NCBI RefSeq assembly: GCF_000760695.4
Contig: NZ_JHEG04000001.1
Span: forward strand, 8,655,123 to 8,719,122
Direction of reading: 5' to 3'
Length of the DNA stretch: 64,000 bases
Origin: Tolypothrix bouteillei VB521301
GTDB taxonomy: Bacteria; Cyanobacteriota; Cyanobacteriia; Cyanobacteriales; Nostocaceae
The notes beneath the pieces were generated by a model. It was not told where the DNA came from. It did no database searches and worked only from the letters and a program-made list of their open reading frames with translations. This document shows, one piece after another, positions 18,748 through 26,854 of the stretch. Numbering within the stretch: position 1 is the first letter of the stretch; each line of letters starts with the position of its first letter. The translations under genes and the position numbers were made by a program.

Positions 18748-19653
18748 TCACAAGCGTGCTGTAGAGAGCTGACTTTGGGTTTGCTGACTTTCATGAGATG
18801 GTCTGTTGACTCTGGACACCCGGTTGAAGAAACTAAAGAACTTTTCCCGGAGTTTGGCAAATGGACTTTCTGTTTTCTCCTTTGCCCTGATTTGCCGCTC
18901 AATGTCTCTGATTGCCCGGTCAAGTTCTTTGTACTCGGGATCGCGTCTAGCATAGCCCAGTTCTCTCGCCAGCTTGAGTTGGGTGCGAGCATCTTCCAGC
19001 AACCGCAGTACTTGGTCCCGATTTTGCTGGTCCTGATTTTGCTGGTCCTGTCCCTGAGCAGCTAAAGCCATTGCAGCAGCTAGTTCAGTAAGGGCATTAA
19101 TCAGTGGAATGGGTCGAGATTGTTCTGTCACCACCAGAGTTGAGAGTGCCAGTTGCATTACCGCTCTGGCTTCATCGGTTCTCCCTTGATGCAACAATCG
19201 GGCGGCCTCCTTCATGGCATCAGGATACGTCTCAAGTGGCAGATTGACGGTTGATGTGCGAATCTCACTCACTAGGTTGTGCAACAATGCACGCCCAGTC
19301 GGAAAATCTTCCTCATTCACAGCCATCTTAGCTTCATCGCGAATTGGCTCAATCAAATCAAAATCCCGAGGGGCAAGATCGATAATGGTTATCTGAGTTG
19401 ACACAGGAACCAGAGCCAGTTCAGAGTAGCGTGCTAGGAGAATATCAAGTTTTCCAGTTGCCCGTTCCAGAGCTTGAATGGTTTCCTGAGTGTTTTCCCG
19501 ATCGATGGCGTTGATTGCATTGCGAGTTTCTTCGAGCGCGGCGATTGCGTCCCGATCTAAGGAACTTTGAGCCTCATTCGTTGCCTTTTGCCTCTCCTGT
19601 TCAATCTCCTGCTGAGATTGAGGATTGGGCTGATTCAATGTCGTAGAGTTCAT
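18748..19653 (-). CDS. YfdX-family protein, cytoplasmic form
   Basis: 301 residues from ATG 19653 with AAGGAG upstream. It aligns along its whole length with the product of 17496-18470 (ALEETRNAINAIDRENTQET, ALERATGKLDILLARY, ALSTLVVTEQSRPIPLINA), but it starts at MNSTTLNQPN with no signal peptide. It is thus predicted to stay in the cytoplasm while its neighbour is exported. A short duplication encodes QDQQNQDQQNRDQ at about residues 202-215, from a CTGGTCCTGATTTTG-type DNA repeat. Paired yfdX genes also occur in enterobacterial stress-tolerance islands. Confidence 0.87.
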   Translation of the reverse strand: MNSTTLNQPNPQSQQEIEQERQKATNEAQSSLDRDAIAALEETRNAINAIDRENTQETIQALERATGKLDILLARYSELALVPVSTQITIIDLAPRDFDLIEPIRDEAKMAVNEEDFPTGRALLHNLVSEIRTSTVNLPLETYPDAMKEAARLLHQGRTDEARAVMQLALSTLVVTEQSRPIPLINALTELAAAMALAAQGQDQQNQDQQNRDQVLRLLEDARTQLKLARELGYARRDPEYKELDRAIRDIERQIRAKEKTESPFAKLREKFFSFFNRVSRVNRPSHESQQTQSQLSTARL

Positions 19654-19841
19654 AATCTTCTCCTTGTTTGTTAATTTGTTTTGGGTTTAGAATAGGTGTT
19701 TTTTTCATCGCGATCGAACAATTGTTCGATCTACTTCTAAGCCTTCACTAGCCCATTAGTTTTTCCTTTGGTCTTGTACCAGAGGCTTCTCCCCTGCTCC
19801 ACTCGGACTGCTCCCTTGCCCCTTTGTTGGTTGCAGGCGAG

Positions 19842-20681
19842 CTACAGCATTGGAAGCACGTGGGGACGGGGACCGGGCGGGAAAGCTTTATCGATCCGAT
19901 CGAGCTCGGCTTCGGTCAACTGGAGATCCCCAGCCCCGGCGTTTTCGGCTGCGTGCTCGGGGCTAGAGGCCTTGGGGATTGCAAAGAGCAAGGGCCGCCG
20001 CACTAGGAACCGAAGCGCAACCTGGCGAGGGGTCGCGTTGTGTGCGGCGGCGATTTCCTGCAGCACGCGGCCTCCGGTCGTGTGCGGATCTGGGAAGTGC
20101 CCGTGACCGAACGGGCTGTAGGCGACCACGGCGACGCCATGCTTCTCACACCAAGGAATCACGGCATGCTCGATCGCGCGCTCTTTCAAATGGTAAAGAA
20201 CCTGGTTGCAGACGAAACGACCCTCGCCAGCGATCGCCCGGGCATCTTCAAGGTCGGGCAGATCGAAGTTGCTCACTCCCCAGGAGAGAATCTTCCCCTC
20301 GTGCTGAAGCTGCTCGAAGGCAGCGATCGTCTCCTCCAGTGGGTGTTGACCGCGCCAGTGCAACAGATAAGAGTCCAGCCGATCGGTATGAAGTCGAGCG
20401 AGCGATTTCTCGCAAGCTACGATCGTCCCTCTGCGAGAAGCATTTCCAGGAAGAACCTTGGAAACCAGGAAAACCCGATCGCGTCGTCCAGCGATCGCCT
20501 CGGCGACCACCTCCTCGGCGCTGCCGTACATCTGTGCCGTGTCGATGTGGGTCATGCCGAGATCGAGTCCTTGGCGCAAAGCGGCGATCGCAGAGGCGCG
20601 GTCACCATTGTCGATGTACCAGGTTCCTTGACCGATCGCTGCGACCGCGCGCTGAATGGAACCGAATCGACGCTGTTCCAT
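19842..20681 (-). CDS. Aldo-keto reductase
   Basis: 279 residues from ATG 20681, which has a strong AGGAGG 8 nt upstream. NADPH-dependent (alpha/beta)8 reductase of the AKR5 / 2,5-diketo-D-gluconate reductase type: LGMTHIDTAQMYGSAEEVV contains the catalytic Asp and Tyr; VFLVSKVLPGNASR the Lys; SYLLHWRGQHP the His (as HW); SWGVSNFD follows; the cofactor end is FAIPKASSPEHAAEN. It probably reduces toxic aldehydes, in keeping with the SDR/ADH/ALDH genes upstream. GC content is clearly above the flanks. The frame is open in front of the start and encodes a second, unrelated segment (see 20682-20879). The 5' 190 bp is duplicated at 25769-25959. Confidence 0.92.
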   Translation of the reverse strand: MEQRRFGSIQRAVAAIGQGTWYIDNGDRASAIAALRQGLDLGMTHIDTAQMYGSAEEVVAEAIAGRRDRVFLVSKVLPGNASRRGTIVACEKSLARLHTDRLDSYLLHWRGQHPLEETIAAFEQLQHEGKILSWGVSNFDLPDLEDARAIAGEGRFVCNQVLYHLKERAIEHAVIPWCEKHGVAVVAYSPFGHGHFPDPHTTGGRVLQEIAAAHNATPRQVALRFLVRRPLLFAIPKASSPEHAAENAGAGDLQLTEAELDRIDKAFPPGPRPHVLPML

Positions 20682-20718
20682 ATTTGTCCTCCTGGCTAAA
20701 TTCGTTGCTTTTACAAGT
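20491..20718. repeat. Direct repeat A, copy 1 (AKR 5' end)
   Basis: Matches 25769-25998 with only scattered mismatches, starting exactly at GCGATCGC (HIP1) and running past the AKR start codon into the leader. The two copies are in the same orientation and bracket the SDR-ADH-hydroxyacid DH-ALDH genes. Confidence 0.88.
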
Positions 20719-20879
20719 TGACGAGGGTCTTCTGAGCGATCGGCTTGACTTTTGTGCTGCGTAATTAGCGAAACTCGATTCATGGGAAAGCCAGTTCGCC
20801 TAAGCTGCTGTAGTGCTGCTTCTGCACAAGCGTGATTTTGAAACAAACCTGCTGCCGCAGTCCGAAGAATTGGATTCAT
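20682..20879 (-). pseudogene. YflT/general-stress-protein N-terminal piece, in frame with the AKR
   Basis: Sixty-six codons from ATG 20879 (MNPILRTAAAGLFQNHACAE, then ALQQLRRTGFPMNRVSLITQ) run without a stop into the AKR gene. The pattern 'AxxALxxLxxxGFPxxxxSLI' is that of the heat-induced YflT/general stress 17M domain, also present in the gene at 28332-29105. A true domain of this family would continue for about 40-60 more residues. It is therefore most likely a truncated gene joined to the AKR leader, though a bifunctional read-through protein cannot be excluded. Confidence 0.5.
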
Positions 20880-20903
20880 ATCACGGTTCTTCTTAGTGTT
20901 AAA

Positions 20904-21707
20904 TTAGTTGATGCTGGCGACTGAGCCGCCATCTACTCGATAGTTTGATCCAGTCACAAAAGAAGTCGCTTCAGACGCTAGAAAAACCACAACTGCCGCA
21001 ACCTCTTCGGGTTTTCCCGCACGTTCAAGCACCAGATTCGGTCGATTTTGGTGTAAAAACTCGACTTCTGCTTGTTGTTGGGAAATGCCTTTACTTTTAG
21101 CTTGTTGTTCCAGCATTTTGTCAACCATTGGGGTTTCGATAAACGCAGGCGAAACAGCATTCACTAAAATCCCATCTTTGGCATAAGCCTTTGACAAGCT
21201 TTTCGTCAAATTAATCAAAGCGGCTTTCGAGGCGTTGTAGTGAGGCATAGTCGGATCAGGTTGAATTCCAGACTCTGAGGCTAAGTTAATAATCCGTCCC
21301 CATTTCTGCTGCTGCATGTGCGGTAAGGCAGCACGAATGAGTTGTACGGTCGAGAATAAGTTAATTTTGAAGACCTCAAGCCACTCCTCGTCAGAAATTT
21401 GCTCAAACACCTGCGTTTGACCCAGGGTTCCGGTGATATTTACTAGGATGTGAACTACGCTAAATTTGTCAATCGTGCGATCGACAAGTGATTGCATTGC
21501 TTGAGACTGCGTGGCATCTTCGGCGATCGATTCCGCAATTCCGCCCCTCTGACGAATCGAGTCAGCAACTTGCTCAAGGTGAGCTTCACTTCTAGCGCTG
21601 AGTACAACCCGACACCCTTCTTGAGCAAGCGCGATCGCAACTGCTTTGCCTAATCCTTGGCTCGCCCCGGTCACGATCGCAACTTTATCTTTAAGTCCCA
21701 GTTCCAT
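20904..21707 (-). CDS. Short-chain dehydrogenase/reductase
   Basis: 267 residues. NAD(P)-binding TGASQGLG (residues 14-21) and the catalytic Ser (NLASESG) and YNASK Tyr/Lys are all present. The usual NNAG is NITG. The C-terminal VTGSNYRVDGG is the classical SDR signature. It has FabG/3-oxoacyl reductase-like architecture with a short insertion (MLEQQAKSKGISQQQAEVEF). ATG 21707 has a GGAG-like sequence upstream. It is separated from the following AKR reading frame by 24 bp, so the two are probably cotranscribed. Substrate unknown; the setting suggests aldehyde or ketone reduction. Confidence 0.92.
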   Translation of the reverse strand: MELGLKDKVAIVTGASQGLGKAVAIALAQEGCRVVLSARSEAHLEQVADSIRQRGGIAESIAEDATQSQAMQSLVDRTIDKFSVVHILVNITGTLGQTQVFEQISDEEWLEVFKINLFSTVQLIRAALPHMQQQKWGRIINLASESGIQPDPTMPHYNASKAALINLTKSLSKAYAKDGILVNAVSPAFIETPMVDKMLEQQAKSKGISQQQAEVEFLHQNRPNLVLERAGKPEEVAAVVVFLASEATSFVTGSNYRVDGGSVASIN

Positions 21708-21940
21708 TCAGTTCTCCTGGATAATCAAACGTGCAAAACGAGATCGATGAAGTTGATACAAATTAGAATGCTGAGCGGAATCAGTTGACCCCAAACAATT
21801 GCCCTAATCGCCGCCTTTAGGTTGGCAAATTTAGTTTTCAGGCCTTCCGAGATTGAATAAACTTGCTGAGCTAGATTCTTGGGGCTGAAGGTCTAGCTTT
21901 TAGTGGTGGTACACGTCGATATGACCCGATGAAGCTACGA

Positions 21941-23014
21941 TCAGCCGCGATCGAACTCCTGCTGAAGCAAAGCTATATCAATCACAAAGCGGTATCGAAC
22001 ATCTCCTTTCAACATTCGCTCATAGGCTTCATTAATTTGCTGAATCGGAATAACTTCAACATCCGAGACAATGCCATGTTCTCGACAAAAATCGAGGACT
22101 TCCTGAGTTTCAGCAATACCACCAATCAATGATCCAGCCACGCTGCGACGGTGAAACGCGACTTGGCTATTGTTCAATCCTGGCTCTAATGGTTCTAGTG
22201 CGCCGACTAGAGTGAGCGTAGCATCGCGCTTGAGCAGATTGATGTAAGGATTGATGTCGTGCGAGGTCGGAATCGTACTGAGAATGTAGTCAAAACTGAG
22301 TTGGTGTTGACTCATTGCGTCTCGATCGGTCGAGAGTACGACATCATCTGCACCTAAGCGACGAGCATCCACTTCTTTTTCTGGCGAAGTAGTAAACACC
22401 GTGACATTGGCACCCATTGCTTTTGCTAGCTTAATTGCTATGTGTCCCAGTCCCCCTAGCCCAACAATCCCGACTTTTTGACCAGAACTAACCTTCCAGT
22501 GGCGTAGAGGAGAATAGGTAGTAACGCCTGCACATAGTAATGGTGCAACAGCTTTTAAGTCTAGATTCTCAGGCACTTTTAGAACGAATTTTTCAGTTAC
22601 AACAAGGTTGTTGGAGTAACCACCGAAGGTGTTCGTGCCGTCTGGTTTTTGCGGTCCATTGTAAGTCGCTGTCCAGCCTTTCGGTCCTTCGCAGTATTGT
22701 TCTAATCCCTCTTTACACGGGGTACAAGACTGACATGAGTCGATCATGCACCCCACGCCTGCCAAATCGCCTGCTTTGAATTTAGTCACCGCTGATCCCA
22801 CTTTGACCACTCTCCCAACAATTTCATGTCCAGGGAGACAAGGATAAACTGTGTTCTGCCATTCATTGCGAACCTGATGCACATCAGAATGACAAACACC
22901 ACAGTACAAAATTTCGATCTGTACGTCCTTTTCCTCTGGTTCTTGGCGCTCGAATGCGAGGGGAGCAAGGGGAGTTTTCTCGTTCTGAGCCGCGTATCCA
23001 ATGCTCTTGAGCAT
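21941..23014 (-). CDS. Zinc-dependent alcohol dehydrogenase (YahK/CAD type)
   Basis: 357 residues from ATG 23014 (AAGGAAGGA upstream; the frame is open to 23215 but without family sequence). Catalytic zinc ligands in YCGVCHSDVH and GHEIVGRV, structural zinc Cys cluster CQSCTPCKEGLEQYC, Rossmann motif GLGGLGHIAIKLAKAMGA, and FTTSPEKEVDARRLGADDV, typical of NADP-dependent cinnamyl-alcohol-type/YahK aldehyde reductases. It converts aldehydes to alcohols. Part of the minus-strand detoxification run between the two AKR repeats. Confidence 0.93.
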   Translation of the reverse strand: MLKSIGYAAQNEKTPLAPLAFERQEPEEKDVQIEILYCGVCHSDVHQVRNEWQNTVYPCLPGHEIVGRVVKVGSAVTKFKAGDLAGVGCMIDSCQSCTPCKEGLEQYCEGPKGWTATYNGPQKPDGTNTFGGYSNNLVVTEKFVLKVPENLDLKAVAPLLCAGVTTYSPLRHWKVSSGQKVGIVGLGGLGHIAIKLAKAMGANVTVFTTSPEKEVDARRLGADDVVLSTDRDAMSQHQLSFDYILSTIPTSHDINPYINLLKRDATLTLVGALEPLEPGLNNSQVAFHRRSVAGSLIGGIAETQEVLDFCREHGIVSDVEVIPIQQINEAYERMLKGDVRYRFVIDIALLQQEFDRG

Positions 23015-23085
23015 AAATGTCCTTCCTTGAGAATAAAACAGCTTAAGCTTCAATCCCAGTGCAAAAAAGTGGTAAGAGCTTCTGG

Positions 23086-23976
23086 CTACAAATTCGCGGA
23101 TGCAAGGTTTTCCATCAATCGAATCACTGCGGAAAAATCTTCCTCGATGTTTTTGGCTTGGGCGATCGCATACACTTGTTGAGCAACCGCAGTTGCAGGC
23201 ATGGGCACCGAACATTGGGCTGCCTGCTGTCGAACGAGATCAAAATCCTTGACCATCAATCGCAGCGCAAAATTGACCGGATACTCGTTTTGTTTAGCAT
23301 TTTCAAGCTTGCCTCTGTGGGCTGGAGCTACCACTGCCATCTGTTCAAGGACATCTAGCAGCTTTGATCGTTCTAATCCGCTCTTTTCTCCTAACACAAT
23401 CGCTTCTGCCAGTGCTTGCATTCCTACACCTAGTAACGTATTCACCACAAGCTTCATTGTTGCTCCCATGCCGACCGCTCCCATGTGGAAGCTCGCCTTT
23501 CCCAACACCTCAAAAATCGGTTTGCACTGCTGATAAATCGCTTCATCTCCGCCCACTAAAATCAATAAACTCCCTTCTTTGGCTTGTGGGACACTGCCGG
23601 ATACGGCGGCATCAATCATGGCTAGATTTCTCTGTTGGGCCGCTTGGTGAATTCGTTGGGACGTTTGGGGCGCAACCGTACTCATATCAATCAGAATGGT
23701 ATTGGCGTTCGCTCCCGAAATTGCACCATTTTCGCCGAGCATCACTGCCTCAACGGCGGCATCATTCGCAACACAAGAGATAATGACATCACAACGAGAT
23801 GCCAGCGTTTTCGGTGAATCTGCGATCGCTGCCCCTTGTTGAGTGAAAGACTGAGTTTTTTCAGAACTGCGATCGTAGACCGTCAAGAGATAGTTCGCTT
23901 TGAGCAGTTGCAGCGCCATACAACTCCCCAAGCTGCCGAGTCCAATAAAGCCGATCTTAGGTTTGTCGGTTGCCAT
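23086..23976 (-). CDS. NAD(P)-dependent beta-hydroxyacid dehydrogenase (GarR/HIBADH family)
   Basis: 296 residues from ATG 23976. N-terminal Rossmann GFIGLGSLGSCMALQL, substrate loop DAAVSGSVPQAKEGSLLILV (the conserved D-A-x-V-S-G-S), helix MKLVVNTLLG with the catalytic Lys-x-x-x-Asn, and the C-terminal MVKDFDLV motif. This beta-hydroxyacid dehydrogenase family includes 3-hydroxyisobutyrate, tartronate semialdehyde and succinic semialdehyde/glyoxylate reductases. It ends 71 bp before the Zn-ADH start and begins 10 bp after the ALDH stop, so ALDH-HIBADH-ADH is probably one operon. A semialdehyde substrate is likely; the exact one is unknown. Confidence 0.9.
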   Translation of the reverse strand: MATDKPKIGFIGLGSLGSCMALQLLKANYLLTVYDRSSEKTQSFTQQGAAIADSPKTLASRCDVIISCVANDAAVEAVMLGENGAISGANANTILIDMSTVAPQTSQRIHQAAQQRNLAMIDAAVSGSVPQAKEGSLLILVGGDEAIYQQCKPIFEVLGKASFHMGAVGMGATMKLVVNTLLGVGMQALAEAIVLGEKSGLERSKLLDVLEQMAVVAPAHRGKLENAKQNEYPVNFALRLMVKDFDLVRQQAAQCSVPMPATAVAQQVYAIAQAKNIEEDFSAVIRLMENLASANL

Positions 23977-23986
23977 AGTGATTTGC

Positions 23987-25495
23987 TTAGAAAGGATAAA
24001 CACGCGGAGTCCGCTGCACCGTGATCCAATGGTCAGTGGTAAATTCTTCGATCGCCCAACTTCCCCCAAATCGCCCAATTCCACTGTTCTTCTCGCCACC
24101 AAACGGAGCGTTGGGCAGATCGTTCACGGTCTGATCGTTAATATGAGTCATGCCTGCTTCGACTTGCAGCGCGAACTGCAATCCCCGTTGCTCATCGCGG
24201 GTAAAGACAGCGCTCGACAATCCGTACTCTGTACTGTTAGCTACCTGTAATGCCTCGGCTTCATCTCGAACTTTAATCAGTGGAGCAACAGGTCCAAACA
24301 ACTCCTCCCGCGCAACCGTCATTTGATTGGTCACACCAACAAACACATGAGGAGGTAGCACTAATCCCTCTGGATCGCCGCCCAACAGTTGACGCGCACC
24401 TTCTTGATGGGCGGATTGGATATGCTTCATCAGAGAATCTAACTGCGCTTGATCAATGATTGGACCAATGGCGGTATCGGGATCATTGGGGTCGCCTACT
24501 TTGAGTTGGCGAACGCGATCGACAAAGCGATCGACAAATTCATCATGCACCCGCTGATCGATAATGAAACGATTGATGCTCATACAAATCTGACCCGCAT
24601 TCAAGAACTTGCCAAACACCGCAGCATTGACGGCAAGCTCCAAATCCGCATCATCGAGCACCACAAATGGACTACTGCCACCGAGTTCGAGTGAGACTCG
24701 TTTCATCAAGGGGCTACTCATGGCAAGTTGTCCGATATGTCGCCCTGCTTTTGTTGATCCGGTAAAGGTAATCACACGCGGAATGGGGTGCGCGATAAAT
24801 GCGTCGCCAATCTCACTGGCTTTTCCAGCAATCACACTAAACACACCTTCAGGAAGTCCAGCTTCCTCATAGATTTTGGCAAGAATGAAGCCACCAGAGA
24901 TCGGGGTCATGGACGGTGTTTTTTGTACCACGGCATTGCCAACTGCCAACGCAGGCGCGATCGAGCGATTAGCAAGATGTAGCGCAAAATCCCAGGGGCT
25001 CACCACTCCTACCACTCCGACAGGTTGGCGATACACTCGGCTTTCTTTTCCAGGTAGATCAGAAGGCAGGATCTGACTGTCCGCCTGATAGGGAGCCGCT
25101 ATCACTTGTTGCATCAGTGCATAGGCAGACTGCCATTCCAACATCGCTTTACTCCGTGGACTGCCTGCTTCCCGAATCAGCCAGGACACAATTTCTTCTT
25201 GACGAGCGTTCATGATTTCAGCCGCCCGCTGCATCACCTGCGATCGCTCACTCGGCAGAGCTTTTGCCCATTCGATCTGAGCTTTCTTAGCCGTTTGATA
25301 AGCCTCATCAATGTCTTGCTCACTCGCTGCTTGATATTCTGCAATCGGAGCTTGATGGTAAGGATCAACAGATGTAATTTTGTGCTCAGAATGACCTTGC
25401 ACCCATCTTCCGCCAATGAATAAGCGATCGAGTCCTGCATAAGCAGGTGGGCTGTCAGGAGACTGAGGCGTTTTTCTAGGAGCGATTGCTGTCAT
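23987..25495 (-). CDS. NAD(P)-dependent aldehyde dehydrogenase
   Basis: 502 residues, full length. The motifs of the ALDH superfamily are in order: SPWDFALHLANRSIAPALAV, cofactor Lys in AVVQKTPSM, FTGSTKAGRHIG, general-base Glu in SLELGGSSP, catalytic Cys in NAGQICMSINR, and NDLPNAPFGGEKNSGIGR. It resembles benzaldehyde/vanillin dehydrogenases and oxidises aldehydes to acids. First gene of the ALDH-HIBADH-ADH run, preceded by GGAGATT. It lies immediately 3' of the PEBP/AKR chimera. Confidence 0.95.
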   Translation of the reverse strand: MTAIAPRKTPQSPDSPPAYAGLDRLFIGGRWVQGHSEHKITSVDPYHQAPIAEYQAASEQDIDEAYQTAKKAQIEWAKALPSERSQVMQRAAEIMNARQEEIVSWLIREAGSPRSKAMLEWQSAYALMQQVIAAPYQADSQILPSDLPGKESRVYRQPVGVVGVVSPWDFALHLANRSIAPALAVGNAVVQKTPSMTPISGGFILAKIYEEAGLPEGVFSVIAGKASEIGDAFIAHPIPRVITFTGSTKAGRHIGQLAMSSPLMKRVSLELGGSSPFVVLDDADLELAVNAAVFGKFLNAGQICMSINRFIIDQRVHDEFVDRFVDRVRQLKVGDPNDPDTAIGPIIDQAQLDSLMKHIQSAHQEGARQLLGGDPEGLVLPPHVFVGVTNQMTVAREELFGPVAPLIKVRDEAEALQVANSTEYGLSSAVFTRDEQRGLQFALQVEAGMTHINDQTVNDLPNAPFGGEKNSGIGRFGGSWAIEEFTTDHWITVQRTPRVYPF

Positions 25496-25534
25496 GAGAA
25501 AATCTCCTTGAGAATGAGGTCTTGATCGTTGCGA

Positions 25535-25768
25535 CTATCGCTCATACACGCCCACGAGCCGCGTTTGCTCGATGACGTGGGTTTCGATCGCAGCTAATAG
25601 TTGTTCGCGATTCAGATTCGGCTTGAGATCGAGGGTGGTATCCAGGGCATAAAGCCAGAAATAGTAGTGGTGTAACCCGTGTCTCGGAGGTGGGGAAAGT
25701 TCCGTGTATCCAGGCTAATTCGTACTCTTGATGCCTTCTGTGAACTTGCTACCACTCGCTTTTGCAAT
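25535..25768 (-). pseudogene. PEBP (YbhB/YbcL) family protein, C-terminal remnant
   Basis: One minus-strand frame encodes HHYYFWLYALDTTLDLKP followed by EQLLAAIETHV and TRLVGVYER before a TAG at 25535. This is the C-terminal third of phosphatidylethanolamine-binding/Raf-kinase-inhibitor-like proteins. The N-terminal part is gone; the sequence joins the AKR remnant at 25769 in a different frame. It is clearly a fragment. Confidence 0.72.
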
Positions 25769-25959
25769 GCGATCGCCTCGGCGACCACCTCCTCGGCGCT
25801 GCCGTACATCTGTGCCGTGTCGATGTGGGTCATGCCGAGATCGAGTCCTTGGCGCAAAGCGGCGATTGCGGAGGCGCGAGCGCAGCGATCAATGTACCAA
25901 GTCCCTTGACCGATCGCTGCCACCTCACGCTTTGTGGAACCAAACCGACGCTGTTCCAT
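25769..25959 (-). pseudogene. Aldo-keto reductase, 5' fragment
   Basis: The first 64 codons of an AKR nearly identical to the gene at 19842-20681 (MEQRRFGSTKREVAAIGQGT ... GSAEEVVAEAIA), with its own Shine-Dalgarno. The homology stops exactly at GCGATCGC, where PEBP-derived sequence begins in the wrong frame; translation would end at 25612. The catalytic His and cofactor-binding half are absent, so it is inactive. Confidence 0.85.
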
Positions 25960-25998
25960 GCTTGTTCTCCTGATTAGATTCTTTTCTTTTGCAAGTTA
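25769..25998. repeat. Direct repeat A, copy 2 (AKR 5' end)
   Basis: Same orientation as 20491-20718. Identity is very high over 25780-25880 and falls off upstream of the start codon. Beyond it, at 26001-26055, a short tandem repeat (ACACTTCGTGTACACTGCGC / ACACTCTGTGTACGCTGCGC) is present. Confidence 0.88.
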
Positions 25999-26108
25999 GC
26001 AATTACACTTCGTGTACACTGCGCGATTACACTCTGTGTACGCTGCGCGAACGCGTCGATGCGATCCTCACTCTCCATCCTCAGGCTCGTTCCTGATGTC
26101 GGTCAGGC

Positions 26109-26780
26109 TTAGGGCGAGATCGCGATCCGGTTTTCCACCGAGGTGATTCCTGGTGCCGACCACGCTGCCCGCTCCGCCTCTTGCCTCTCAGCCCAAGAGC
26201 GCACCGCCCCCCTCAGGATGACCTTGCTCCCCTCCACCTCGACCGCGATCCGCAGCGCGTCGGTCTCCGCGCTGCGCACCAGCGCCTGCTCAATTTTCTG
26301 CTTGAGTTCCGACGGCGACACGCGGGGCTTGATGGTGAGCAAGTTGGTCACCCCCTTGACGCCTTTCAGGCGGCGGACAACTCGCTCGGCATCGTGCTTC
26401 TGGTACTCCCACTCGACCACACCCCTGAGCGTGACCCAGCCCTTGGAGACCGTGACGTCGAGATTATCGATGGACACGCCGGCATCCCACTCCAGCGCAT
26501 GAATGGCGGCTGCGGCAATGTCGGCGTCAGTGCGCTCGGCAGAGACCGGCAGCCGAACCTCGATGTCGTTGGCCACGGCCAGTACGCCACGGACGCGGTG
26601 GGCAGCTTCTTCGGCAGCCCAGCGCTTGTAAAAGGAATCGACCCAGCCTGTGAGCGTAACAACACCGTCTTTGACGGCCACGCCGATTTCGGTAGACTGG
26701 ACGCGGGAATCCCACTTCAACTCATTCAGCACATCCTTTTGGATTTCCTCGTCAGTTTGGGTTGCGGTTGCAGTTGTCAT
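26109..26780 (-). CDS. Triple BON-domain protein
   Basis: 223 residues, three BON (OsmY/transport-associated nodulation) domains at about 10-78, 85-150 and 155-223, each with the V-x-V-x-x-G-x-V-x-L-x-G pattern (VAVKDGVVTLTGWV, VTVSKGWVTLRGVV, VEVEGSKVILRGAV). There is no signal peptide, unlike periplasmic OsmY, so it is cytoplasmic. AAGGAG precedes ATG 26780. GC content is far above the cyanobacterial background of the window, and codon use resembles high-GC proteobacteria, which points to transfer. Such proteins often accompany general stress genes. Confidence 0.9.
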   Translation of the reverse strand: MTTATATQTDEEIQKDVLNELKWDSRVQSTEIGVAVKDGVVTLTGWVDSFYKRWAAEEAAHRVRGVLAVANDIEVRLPVSAERTDADIAAAAIHALEWDAGVSIDNLDVTVSKGWVTLRGVVEWEYQKHDAERVVRRLKGVKGVTNLLTIKPRVSPSELKQKIEQALVRSAETDALRIAVEVEGSKVILRGAVRSWAERQEAERAAWSAPGITSVENRIAISP

Positions 26781-26854
26781 GGTTGTTTCTCCTTACGGTC
26801 AAATTTCATTGAATGGCTGCGGTGACTGCTTCTTTGGTTACGCCTCATCCTGCT

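Noticed and set aside
19979..20764. 261-codon plus-strand ORF opposite the aldo-keto reductase
   Set aside because: It is a shadow of the GC-rich AKR gene; Arg-rich low-quality composition and no recognisable domain.
26181..26825. 214-codon ORF antisense to the BON gene
   Set aside because: Long antisense frames are expected in GC-rich genes; no domain, and the BON gene fully explains the region.
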